Translations under genes and position numbers: made by a program
Origin: Desulfuromonadaceae bacterium
Lineage (GTDB): Bacteria; Desulfobacterota; Desulfuromonadia; Geobacterales; Pseudopelobacteraceae
Assembly: GCA_028683435.1 (NCBI GenBank)
Contig: JAQUIG010000001.1
Span: 196,393-260,392, forward strand
Reading direction: 5' to 3'
DNA length: 64,000 bases
Notes under the pieces: generated by a model
Databases searched by the model: none
The model's input: the letters and a program-made list of their open reading frames with translations, nothing else
What the model was told of the DNA's origin: nothing
Part shown: positions 37,274-45,534 of the stretch, one piece after another
Numbering within the stretch: position 1 is the stretch's first letter
Layout of the letters: each line of letters begins with the position of its first letter

Positions 37274-37885
37274 ATGTCCATTCAACCTGTAGATGTACAA
37301 CCTTCGTACCCGGCACAAAAAAAGGCAGCGGAGTCTCTTCCCCTTCCGCCCGGCCGCTCGTATCAACAATCAGGCGCACAAGCGGGCGCTGATTCAATAG
37401 ACCTTAACGCCGAAATACCGGCTCTGCCGCGCTTCGATAAAATGCAGTCCGATAAATCGACCCGGAACGAAGTGGCGGCCAGCATCAAGAACGCCGACAG
37501 CACCATGGTGGAAATCGGCACCAAGATTGATTCCATGAAAGAGAACCTGGAAATAATCGTCAAGAATTTTCCCCCCTATCCCCCCGGGAGTAATGAGCGA
37601 ATAAATTTCCTCAGAAACTTCAACTCACTACGGCAGCAGATCGATGCCCTCACCATTCCGCGCCCCAACGAGACCAGCGACATCGCCCTCAAGCTGCAGG
37701 GGCTTGGCACCGGGAAGGGGGGACTTAATATCCCGGCACTGGCCGATTCCGTGCCGGAAGCGACAGATCCGCAGATTCATCAGGCGATAGGGAATCTGGA
37801 TCGTGCGAGAAAGACTCTTGACGCCGGCAGAGCGGCTTTGGCAGGAGAGGCCGCAACATTGATAGCAAACGCAGCGTCGAGGTAG
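37274..37885 (+). CDS. Unrecognised protein in the flagellin island
   Basis: 203 residues, no signal peptide or membrane helix. The first 60 residues are Pro/Gln-rich and look disordered. The rest looks helical, with SERINFLRNFNSLRQQID-type heptad patterning and a segment (DRARKTLDAGRAALAGEAATL) reminiscent of flagellin or filament-cap helices. The RBS GGTGGAGGTG is strong. It ends three bases before flbT, so the two are translated from one message. I infer a flagellum-associated role (chaperone, filament-associated protein or minor structural protein) from position only. Confidence 0.72.
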   Translation: MSIQPVDVQPSYPAQKKAAESLPLPPGRSYQQSGAQAGADSIDLNAEIPALPRFDKMQSDKSTRNEVAASIKNADSTMVEIGTKIDSMKENLEIIVKNFPPYPPGSNERINFLRNFNSLRQQIDALTIPRPNETSDIALKLQGLGTGKGGLNIPALADSVPEATDPQIHQAIGNLDRARKTLDAGRAALAGEAATLIANAASR

Positions 37886-37888
37886 ACA

Positions 37889-38290
37889 ATGGCATTAAAG
37901 ATCAGCTTGAAGCCGCATGAACGGATGATTATCGGTGGCGCTGTTGTTAAAAACGGCAACAAAGTCGTCGATCTGTTTATCGAGAACAACGTCTCCATCC
38001 TGCGGGAAAAGGATATCATCAACGAAGCGGGGGCAAACACCCCCTGCAAGCGGATCTATTTCATCATCCAGCTCATGTACATCGACGGGGGAAAGTCTGC
38101 CGATTATCAGAACAGCTATGAAGACCTGGTCAGGGAGCTCGTGGCAGCGGCACCAAGCACCGCAGCTTTAGTTGCCCAGATCAATGAATCGATATCAGCA
38201 GGGAAACTTTACCCGGCGCTGAAATTGGCCCATCAGCTGATTGACTATGAAGATCTGCTTATCAAACTGGCCGAACCGGTGACAGAGTAA
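37889..38290 (+). CDS. flbT: FlbT, flagellin translation regulator
   Basis: 133 residues matching the FlbT family: ISLKPHERMIIGGAVVKNG near the N-terminus and RIYFIIQLMYID in the middle. In Caulobacter FlbT binds flagellin mRNA leader and represses its translation until the hook is complete, working against FlaF. Its presence with FlaF beside the flagellin gene suggests the same control here. It follows the unknown gene by three bases and precedes the first glycosyltransferase by 73 bp. Confidence 0.9.
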   Translation: MALKISLKPHERMIIGGAVVKNGNKVVDLFIENNVSILREKDIINEAGANTPCKRIYFIIQLMYIDGGKSADYQNSYEDLVRELVAAAPSTAALVAQINESISAGKLYPALKLAHQLIDYEDLLIKLAEPVTE

Positions 38291-38363
38291 CCCCGCACAT
38301 AAACCCCGCCTGTACTTCTTCACCAATGTCCGATCGCATTTTCAGCTTTAAAGGAACCAGTTC

Positions 38364-40640
38364 ATGACAACAGACAAAACTCTCTCTCGAAAGCAACGAA
38401 GGGGAGCAGAGACGATAGCAAAGCGCTCCGCCGGTAAGCCGGGACAATCCCCCAACGTATTTGATGGAATCAATTTTTTGGTGACGTTGTTCAATCAGGG
38501 GTGCTACGCGGAAGGTGAAGCGTTTGCACGGCAACAGATAAAGCGATTCCCGCACCATGGCTTTTTCTGGAAAGCCCTGGGATTGATGATCAGATCTCAG
38601 GGACGCGATTTGGAATCGGTGGAGCCGATGCAGAAAGCGGCACTATTGTTGCCTAAGGACGCCGAGACGCATTTCAATCTGGGCAGCACTCTCAATGATC
38701 TGGGGCGCCTGAATGAGGCTGAGGCCAGTTTCCGCCGCGCGCTGGAGCTCAAACCGGATTACGTTGAGGCTCATAGCAATCTCGGTAACACGTTCAAGAT
38801 TCTTGGCCGCCTGAATGAGGCAGAAGCGTGCTTCCGCCGCGCACTGGAGATCAAGCCCGATTACGCCTTGTCACATAGTAATCTCGGTGTCACCCTAAGG
38901 GATCTGGGTCGCCTGGATGAGGCAGAAACCAGCTTTCGCCGCACACTGGAGCTCAAGCCGGATTACGCCGATGCTCATTACAATCTCGGCAACACTCTCA
39001 TGGACCTTGGGCGCCTGAATGAGGCAGAAGTCTGCTTCCGCCTCGCGTTGGAGATCAAACCGGATTACGAAAAGGTATATTGCAATCTTGGCAACACGCT
39101 CAATGCTCTGGGTCGTCTGCATGAGGCCGAGGCCAGCCACCGCCGCGCGCTGGAGATCAAGCCGGATTATGCTGAGGCGCATAACAATCTGGGCATCACT
39201 CTCAAGGAGCTGAATCAGCTGAGTGAAGCTGAAGCCTGCTACCACCGCGCACTGGAGTTAAATCCTGATTACGTTGAGGCGTATAGCAACCTGGGCATGG
39301 CTCTCAAGGATCTGGGGCGCCAGAATGAGGCTGAAGCCAGCTACCGTCGCGCACTGGCGATCAAGCCGGATTCCGCAATATCGCACAGCAATCTGCTCTT
39401 CACCCTCAACTACGCAGCCAGTCACCCTCCTTCGTATCTCCTTGAAGAGGCCCGTGCCTGGGAGACCGGCTGCATCTCTGAAACAGACAGGCGTGTCGCG
39501 CATGCAAGGGGATTCAGCCGCCCAACTCTCACCGGCCGCCGATTGCGTGTCGGGTATGTATCGGCTGATTTCAGACAACACGCAGTAAGCTACTTTGTGG
39601 AGCAAGTTTTTGCTCATCACGATGCTGCCCGCCTGGAGGTTTTTGCCTACAGTGCCAGTGCAACGCGTGATGCCGTCACCGAGCGGATCGAGGCCCTGGT
39701 CGAGCATTGGGTTCCGGTGATCGGGCTTTCAGATCAGAAACTGCGTGATCGCATAGAAGCTGACGAGATTGATGTGCTGATTGACCTTTCCGGGCATACG
39801 GCGCAGAACCGTTTGGGGGTGTTCGCACTGCGCGCCGCACCGGTGCAGGCTCATTGGCTCGGGTACTTCGCCAGCACGGGGCTCACGGAGATGGATTACT
39901 GGATTGGTGACCCGATCCTCACCCCGCCTGAGACGGATAATCATTTCAGTGAGACGGTGTGGCGTCTGCCACGAACCTGGGTCTGCTATGAGGGCAAGGT
40001 AGAAGCACCCGAAAGTTGCTGGCAACCGACAGCGGACGGCACGCTGTGGCTGGGAAGTTTTAACAATCTGCCCAAGCTCACTCCTGCCACCTTTGCCCTC
40101 TGGGCACAGGTGCTCCATAAGCTCCCGGAAGCAAAACTGCTCCTTAAGACCAAGGGACTGACGGAAGAACGGAACCGCCAGCGCATCATGGATACCATGG
40201 CCAGCTACGGCATCGGAAATGAGCGCATCGAACTGCAGGACAGCCGCATCACGGTAGACTGGGCAAGCCATATGGCATACTATGACCGCCTGGACATTGC
40301 GCTGGACCCGGTTGGCGGAGTCGGCGGCGGCACCACTACTTGCGATGCCCTCTGGATGGGGGTGCCGGTAGTAAGCCTGGCCGGCGATCGCATGGCATCG
40401 CGTATGACCGCCTCAATGCTGGATGCAATAGGGCGTCCTGAATGGCTGGCAGGATCTGAAGAAGAATACGTGGCGAAAGTGACTGAGCTAGCCCATGATG
40501 TGGCGGGGCGTGAAGTCATGAGGACAAGCCAGCGGGAGCGCATGGCCTCCAGTCCACTATGCGATGCAAAGGGGCTTGCCGGGAAGCTGGAAGATGCCTA
40601 TGGGGCAATGTTTGAACAGTTGGCGGAAATAGTGGGTTGA
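38364..40640 (+). CDS. TPR O-GlcNAc transferase-like glycosyltransferase (copy 1)
   Basis: 758 residues. A basic N-terminus is followed by about nine TPR units, seven of them canonical 34-residue repeats with the consensus NLGxTLxDLGRLNEAEAxxRRALEIKPDY (about 100-345). Then comes a GT41 catalytic domain in two parts: RLRVGYVSADFRQHAVSYF, DVLIDLSGHTAQNRLG and APVQAHWLGYFASTG, then LDIALDPVGGVGGGTTTCDALWMGVP. GT41 enzymes transfer GlcNAc or another sugar from a nucleotide sugar to Ser/Thr; the TPRs hold the protein acceptor. The best candidate acceptor is the neighbouring Thr-rich flagellin. An 822-bp segment is identical to copy 2. Confidence 0.92.
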   Translation: MTTDKTLSRKQRRGAETIAKRSAGKPGQSPNVFDGINFLVTLFNQGCYAEGEAFARQQIKRFPHHGFFWKALGLMIRSQGRDLESVEPMQKAALLLPKDAETHFNLGSTLNDLGRLNEAEASFRRALELKPDYVEAHSNLGNTFKILGRLNEAEACFRRALEIKPDYALSHSNLGVTLRDLGRLDEAETSFRRTLELKPDYADAHYNLGNTLMDLGRLNEAEVCFRLALEIKPDYEKVYCNLGNTLNALGRLHEAEASHRRALEIKPDYAEAHNNLGITLKELNQLSEAEACYHRALELNPDYVEAYSNLGMALKDLGRQNEAEASYRRALAIKPDSAISHSNLLFTLNYAASHPPSYLLEEARAWETGCISETDRRVAHARGFSRPTLTGRRLRVGYVSADFRQHAVSYFVEQVFAHHDAARLEVFAYSASATRDAVTERIEALVEHWVPVIGLSDQKLRDRIEADEIDVLIDLSGHTAQNRLGVFALRAAPVQAHWLGYFASTGLTEMDYWIGDPILTPPETDNHFSETVWRLPRTWVCYEGKVEAPESCWQPTADGTLWLGSFNNLPKLTPATFALWAQVLHKLPEAKLLLKTKGLTEERNRQRIMDTMASYGIGNERIELQDSRITVDWASHMAYYDRLDIALDPVGGVGGGTTTCDALWMGVPVVSLAGDRMASRMTASMLDAIGRPEWLAGSEEEYVAKVTELAHDVAGREVMRTSQRERMASSPLCDAKGLAGKLEDAYGAMFEQLAEIVG

Positions 40641-40697
40641 TTCCGCAGATAATCAAAACGAAAAATGTTGAAAACATGCAATAGCAGAGGATCGGGC

Positions 40698-43109
40698 ATG
40701 ACCAACCGAAAACAAAGACGGGCTACCGAAACGAGAGCAAAAAGTGGTCATAACAAGACCGGGCAGACGCATCAAACACCAGGAGCGGGTGCTTCACCAC
40801 CGGTCGAAAATCCTACTTCGGAAGAAATAGGACTTTTAGTGACTCTGTTTAACCAGGGTCGCTACATAGAAGGAGAAGCCATTGCCCGGCAACAAATAAA
40901 GCGTTTTCCACAACATGGTTTTTTCTGGAAGGTCTTGGGACTGATGATCAAATCTCAGGGTCGTATCATGGAATCGCTGGAGGCAATGCAGAAAGCGGCA
41001 ACATTGTTGCCGATGGACGCAGAAGCGCATTTCAATCTTGGCATCACTCTCAATGATCTGGGGCGCCTGAATGAAGCAGAACTCTCCTACCGCAGGGCTC
41101 TGGAGATCAAGCCGGATTACGTTGAGGCACAGAGCAATCTCGGTAACATATTCAAGACTCTTGGCCGTCTGAACGAGGCAGAAGCCTGTTATCGCCGTGC
41201 GCTGGAGCTTAAGCCGGATTGCGCCCTTCCACATAGCAACCTTGGCGTCATTTTACGAGATCTCGGTCGCCTGAATGAGGCTGAATCCTCTTTCCGTCGT
41301 GCTCTGGAAATCAATCCGGATTACGCTGAAGCACATTACAATCTTGGCAACACTCTCATGGATCTTGACCGCATGAATGAGGCCGAAGCCTGCTTTCGCC
41401 GCGCAGTGGAGATCAAGCCGGATTACGCTGAGGCACATTATAATCTTGGCAAAGCATTCAATGCCCTGGGCCACCAGAATGAGGCCGAAGCCAGTTATCT
41501 CCGCGCGTTGGAGATCAAGCCAGGTTACGTTGAGGCACATTACAATCTTGGCATAACCCTTATGGACCTGGGTCGCCAGCGTGAGGCCGAAGCCTGCTAT
41601 CTCCGCGCGCTGGAGATCAAGCCGGATTACGTTGAGGCACATACCAATCTTGGTATTACCTTAATGGGTCTGGGTCGTATGAGAGAGGCCGAAGCCTGCT
41701 ACCGTCGCGCTGTGGAGATAAATCCTGATTACGTTGAGGCATATACCAACCTTGGCAATACCCTCAAGGATCTGGGGCGCCAGCATGAGGCCGAAGCCTG
41801 TTACCGCCGGGCACTGGAGATCAAGCCGGATTACGCAATGGCGCACAGCAATCTGCTCTTCACCCTCAACTACGCAGCCAGTCACCCTCCTTCGTATCTC
41901 CTTGAAGAGGCCCGTGCCTGGGAGACCGGCTGCATCTCTGAAACAGACAGGCGTGTCGCGCATGCAAGGGGATTCAGCCGCCCAACTCTCACCGGCCGCC
42001 GATTGCGTGTCGGGTATGTATCGGCTGATTTCAGACAACACGCAGTAAGCTACTTTGTGGAGCAAGTTTTTGCTCATCACGATGCTGCCCGCCTGGAGGT
42101 TTTTGCCTACAGTGCCAGTGCAACGCGTGATGCCGTCACCGAGCGGATCGAGGCCCTGGTCGAGCATTGGGTTCCGGTGATCGGGCTTTCAGATCAGAAA
42201 CTGCGTGATCGCATAGAAGCTGACGAGATTGATGTGCTGATTGACCTTTCCGGGCATACGGCGCAGAACCGTTTGGGGGTGTTCGCACTGCGCGCCGCAC
42301 CGGTGCAGGCTCATTGGCTCGGGTACTTCGCCAGCACGGGGCTCACGGAGATGGATTACTGGATTGGTGACCCGATCCTCACCCCGCCTGAGACGGATAA
42401 TCATTTCAGTGAGACGGTGTGGCGTCTGCCACGAACCTGGGTCTGCTATGAGGGCAAGGTAGAAGCACCCGAAAGTTGCTGGCAACCGACAGCGGACGGC
42501 ACGCTGTGGCTGGGAAGTTTTAACAATCTGCCCAAGCTCACTCCTGCCACCTTTGCCCTCTGGGCACAGGTGCTCCATAAGCTCCCGGAAGCAAAACTGC
42601 TCCTTAAGACCAAGGGACTGACGGAAGAACGGAACCGCCAGCGCATCATGGATACCATGGCCAACCACGGCATCGGGAATGAGCGCATCGAACTGCAGGA
42701 CAGCCGCATCACGGTGGACTGGGCCAGCCATATGGCATACTATGACCGCCTGGATATTGCGCTGGACCCGGTAGGCGGCCTTGCTGGTGGCACAACCACT
42801 TGCGACGCGCTCTGGATGGGAGTGCCGGTAGTAAGCATGGCCGGTGATCGCATGGCATCGCGTATGACCGCCTCAATGCTGGATGCAATAGGGCGACCTG
42901 AATGGCTGGCAGAATCTGAAGAAGAATATGTGGCGAAAGTGACTGAGCTGGCCCATGATGTGGCGGGGCGTGAAGTCATGAGGGTAAGCCAGCGGGAGCG
43001 CATGGCCTCCAGTCCACTATGCGATGCAAAGAGGCTTGCCGGGAAGCTGGAAGATGCCTATGGAGGGATGTTTGAACGGTGGCGAACAAACATGCAAAAA
43101 ACAGTTTGA
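40698..43109 (+). CDS. TPR O-GlcNAc transferase-like glycosyltransferase (copy 2)
   Basis: 803 residues from the ATG at 40698 (GAGG upstream). This start aligns with copy 1 (MTNRKQRRATE against LSRKQRRGAE); the track's 11 extra residues are not supported. It has the same architecture as copy 1 with at least eight canonical 34-residue TPR units, so one more repeat. The GT41 domain ends the protein, with LDPVGGLAGGTTTCDALWMGVP. The N-terminal TPR half has diverged from copy 1 while the first two thirds of the catalytic domain is identical. Different TPRs with one catalytic core suggest different acceptor choice with the same chemistry. Confidence 0.92.
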   Translation: MTNRKQRRATETRAKSGHNKTGQTHQTPGAGASPPVENPTSEEIGLLVTLFNQGRYIEGEAIARQQIKRFPQHGFFWKVLGLMIKSQGRIMESLEAMQKAATLLPMDAEAHFNLGITLNDLGRLNEAELSYRRALEIKPDYVEAQSNLGNIFKTLGRLNEAEACYRRALELKPDCALPHSNLGVILRDLGRLNEAESSFRRALEINPDYAEAHYNLGNTLMDLDRMNEAEACFRRAVEIKPDYAEAHYNLGKAFNALGHQNEAEASYLRALEIKPGYVEAHYNLGITLMDLGRQREAEACYLRALEIKPDYVEAHTNLGITLMGLGRMREAEACYRRAVEINPDYVEAYTNLGNTLKDLGRQHEAEACYRRALEIKPDYAMAHSNLLFTLNYAASHPPSYLLEEARAWETGCISETDRRVAHARGFSRPTLTGRRLRVGYVSADFRQHAVSYFVEQVFAHHDAARLEVFAYSASATRDAVTERIEALVEHWVPVIGLSDQKLRDRIEADEIDVLIDLSGHTAQNRLGVFALRAAPVQAHWLGYFASTGLTEMDYWIGDPILTPPETDNHFSETVWRLPRTWVCYEGKVEAPESCWQPTADGTLWLGSFNNLPKLTPATFALWAQVLHKLPEAKLLLKTKGLTEERNRQRIMDTMANHGIGNERIELQDSRITVDWASHMAYYDRLDIALDPVGGLAGGTTTCDALWMGVPVVSMAGDRMASRMTASMLDAIGRPEWLAESEEEYVAKVTELAHDVAGREVMRVSQRERMASSPLCDAKRLAGKLEDAYGGMFERWRTNMQKTV

Positions 43110-43139
43110 ATCATCTATAATATTCAGGAGAATTAGCTC

Positions 43140-44060
43140 ATGGTAACGATAGACCGCGTTCGGGACAAAGATGCCCTATTGAAATTTTCAACACCCAAGC
43201 CTGTCATGACACGGGAATCAGCGGATAGCATTGTGGCTGATATATTGACCAAATGGCAAATGGAAACCGCCGAAGAAGCCCTGCGGGTCTCCACCATTTT
43301 GGCAGATGAATTCCCCGATCAAGAGCCGCCTGATGGCTTCTGGCACGATGCTTCATCTGTGGCATTTCGTGATTTTTTCGTGTGGGGTCATAATCATAAC
43401 TTTGGCCATGGCATCAGCCGCGCTGGGGCCATGAGCAGCCGCCATATTGAAATTACCGCAGAGGCGCTCGAATTGGGGATGCTTCCCGCTCGACTGGACG
43501 GCAAGAAGGTGCTCGATGTCGGCTGTTGGAGTGGAGGCGATCTGCTGGTACTGGCAGGTCTTGGCGGACAGGTAACCTGCGTCGAAGAGCATCCGATTGC
43601 GGCACGCGCAGCACACCGCCTCGCAGCGTTGCTCGGCCTGGATGCCCCGGTTATTGAGGCGAGCTTGTATAAAGACCGCCCCGACTGGGCAGGAAAGTTC
43701 GATTATGTGTACTGCTCCGGCGTGATTTATCACGTCACCGATCCATTACTATTTTTGAGAATTTTGTTTGCCTATTTGAAGCCTGGCGGAGAGGTGTTTC
43801 TGGAAACAAAGGCGGTAGCGGGAGAAGGAAGTGTCTGCGGCTATTCTGGTACGATGGAGAAAGGGTGGAACTGGTATGCCCCGAATGAAACTGCCTTGGG
43901 ACGCTGGATGGTTGATGCCGGTTTTGAGCCCTCCAGCATCAGGATTTATCGCCGTTTCAACGATCGCCTGTTAGCGTACGGTCGTAAGGCCGAGACCCGA
44001 TCAATGCGCGAAACAGCAGGTTTTTCGCGCCCCGGAAGCTGGCTGGAAGGAGTTGTGTAA
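43140..44060 (+). CDS. SAM-dependent methyltransferase (DUF1698/CmoB-like)
   Basis: 306 residues. The Rossmann SAM-binding motif LDVGCWSGGDLLVLAGLG is near residue 120, motif II acidic residue is in VTCVEEHPIAA, and FDYVYCSGVIYHVTDP resembles post-motif II of the CmoB/DUF1698 group. It follows the second glycosyltransferase by 30 bp with AGGAG upstream, on the same strand. By analogy with other flagellar glycosylation islands it may methylate the sugar or the modified flagellin, but a role in making the sugar or an unrelated substrate cannot be excluded. Confidence 0.82.
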   Translation: MVTIDRVRDKDALLKFSTPKPVMTRESADSIVADILTKWQMETAEEALRVSTILADEFPDQEPPDGFWHDASSVAFRDFFVWGHNHNFGHGISRAGAMSSRHIEITAEALELGMLPARLDGKKVLDVGCWSGGDLLVLAGLGGQVTCVEEHPIAARAAHRLAALLGLDAPVIEASLYKDRPDWAGKFDYVYCSGVIYHVTDPLLFLRILFAYLKPGGEVFLETKAVAGEGSVCGYSGTMEKGWNWYAPNETALGRWMVDAGFEPSSIRIYRRFNDRLLAYGRKAETRSMRETAGFSRPGSWLEGVV

Positions 44061-44062
44061 TC

Positions 44063-44599
44063 GTGAAACTTCATCTGGGGTGTGGCTCAAAATTTATTCC
44101 CGACTTTATACACATTGATATTATTGAGGGTGATCATATCGATCACCACTGTTCGGTTTGCAACCTTCCCTATCCTGATGACAGTGCCGATCTGATTTAT
44201 GCATCCCATGTACTGGAACATTTCGGGCGTTTTGAGATGCGAAACCTTCTGCGTGAGTGGTGCCGGGTTCTCGCACCCGGTGGGATACTCCGACTTGCGG
44301 TGCCGGACTTTTCTGCCTGTGCCAAAATATACTACGAAGAGGGTCTCAAGGATGGCCTGAGCGGTTTGATCGGGCTGATATGCGGCGGACAAAGAAATGA
44401 GTACGATTTTCACAAGATGATTTTTGATGAACCATTTTTGACAGGGGAGCTTTTTGCAGCGGGGTTTCGTGAGGTGCGTCGCTGGGATTGGCGGTTGACG
44501 GAACATGCCGATATTGATGATTACTCTCAAGCATATATTCCGCATCTGGATAAGGAAAATGGGACTCTGATGAGCCTGAATCTCGAAGCGGTCAAATAG
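44063..44599 (+). CDS. Small class I SAM methyltransferase
   Basis: 178 residues, GTG start at 44063 with AAGGAG upstream, two bases after the preceding stop. Motif I is KLHLGCGSKFIPDFIHIDI and the post-I part DLIYASHVLEHF and REWCRVLAPGGILRLAVPD are typical of type 11 methyltransferases, often found in polysaccharide and glycan clusters. Last gene of the apparent island operon. Together with its neighbour it would add two methylations, or one specific and one accessory activity. Substrate unknown. Confidence 0.82.
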   Translation: MKLHLGCGSKFIPDFIHIDIIEGDHIDHHCSVCNLPYPDDSADLIYASHVLEHFGRFEMRNLLREWCRVLAPGGILRLAVPDFSACAKIYYEEGLKDGLSGLIGLICGGQRNEYDFHKMIFDEPFLTGELFAAGFREVRRWDWRLTEHADIDDYSQAYIPHLDKENGTLMSLNLEAVK

Positions 44600-44839
44600 G
44601 TTATTAAATGCCCAACCATAATGCTGACCACGTCCACAAAAAGACGAACCTGAGGATCTGGCCAATTCTCCGGCAGGCACGCCTTCGGAAAAGTAGCGGT
44701 CTCACGTTTTCTTGAAGGACGGGATGATCTTGAGCGAGATAGCCGCTTTATGGACAAAGGGGTCGGGTATCCGCCGGATGGTTTTTTGAAGAGAACATCT
44801 TGAGAACAATGGAACCGATTGCCATTGAGAGATGACATT
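44600..44839. other. Degenerate stretch upstream of higA, possible remnant of a toxin gene
   Basis: No frame is open for a full gene. A frame from about 44663 to 44789 reads RHAFGKVAVSRFLEGRDDL.. and stops; another ends in DCH followed by a stop 11 bases before the higA ATG, a position and ending that fit the last residues of HigB toxins. I cannot see the rest of a HigB, so this is only a possible remnant. Confidence 0.3.
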
Positions 44840-45145
44840 ATGACAACGCGCGATTTTCCACCCATCCACCCTGGAGAAATTCTTTTGACAGAATTTTTAG
44901 ATCCGATGCAGATTACCCAGTATTGCCTGGCAAAAGATATTGGCGTAGCACCAAGGCGCATAAATGAAATTGTGCATGGTAGGCGGGCCATTACTGCAGA
45001 TACCGCGTTGCGCCTCGGTCGTTTTTTCAGCATGGAAACTGAATTCTGGCTCAACCTTCAGACCCATTATGATATGGAAGTGACACTTGAAGCACTTCAG
45101 GACCGCCTTGATCATGAAGTCCATCCCTTACGTCTTGCCGCATAA
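44840..45145 (+). CDS. higA: HigA-family antitoxin, apparently orphan
   Basis: 101 residues from the ATG at 44840 (the track's TTG adds seven). PPIHPGEILLTEFLDPMQITQYCLAKDIGV is the HigA/XRE signature, followed by a helix-turn-helix with INEIVHGRRAITADTALRLGRFF and the conserved FWLNLQTHYDME. HigA binds and represses its own operon and neutralises HigB, which is normally encoded just upstream. Here the upstream DNA has no intact toxin gene, so it may be a solitary or decaying antitoxin. Confidence 0.88.
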   Translation: MTTRDFPPIHPGEILLTEFLDPMQITQYCLAKDIGVAPRRINEIVHGRRAITADTALRLGRFFSMETEFWLNLQTHYDMEVTLEALQDRLDHEVHPLRLAA

Positions 45146-45179
45146 CGCGAAAAGGTGGACAGAATGATTTTAGGGAAGA

Positions 45180-45213
45180 AAAGCCCCCCTCATCCTGCCT
45201 GCGGGCACCTGGG
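45180..45213. repeat. Dispersed intergenic repeat, half copy
   Basis: AAAGCCCCCCTCATCCTGCCTGCGGGCACCTGGG matches one arm of the repeat family and stops where the transposase remnant begins. Confidence 0.65.
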
Positions 45214-45531
45214 AAAAATCAGCAAACGCTCTGCATCACCTTTTCATCATCCGCTTGCCGCCTAAGTTCAGCAGCCGCTCATAGAAGGTTTTGTTACAGG
45301 ACCTGCACTGAAAACGCCTCGTTATCCGCTTAAATTCCTACACGTTTGCCGTGGGCAGGTAAATCGCGGATCAGTTTTTCGTTCCGGCCAAGGCCAACGA
45401 GATTGTCACGACTGCAATTCTCACAGGTTCGTGGTGGATTACCGGTTTTTGACGTTGATATGGTAGTCGAATTCGGTTTCAACGATGCTGGTTATGGCGT
45501 AGGCTGGGAGATTGAGTATATTGGTAGGCAT
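45214..45531 (-). pseudogene. Truncated, frameshifted ISL3-family transposase N-terminus
   Basis: Not in the ORF track. On the minus strand an ATG at 45531 opens MPTNILNLPAYAITSIVETE, the usual start of ISL3-type transposases. After one frameshift the zinc-finger part continues as CENCSRDNLVGLGRNEKLIRDLPAHGKRVG, and after a second as RRFQCRSCNKTFYERL. These are the two CxxC knuckles of the ISL3 N-terminal domain. The catalytic DDE part is missing; the copy ends against a dispersed repeat near 45214. It is a dead relic. Its start lies four bases after the RhuM-Fic gene. Confidence 0.85.
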
Positions 45532-45534
45532 GGA

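Noticed and set aside
38655-39400. Possible tandem DNA repeat or CRISPR-like array
   Set aside because: The roughly 102-bp periodicity is explained by 34-residue TPR units in the glycosyltransferase genes.
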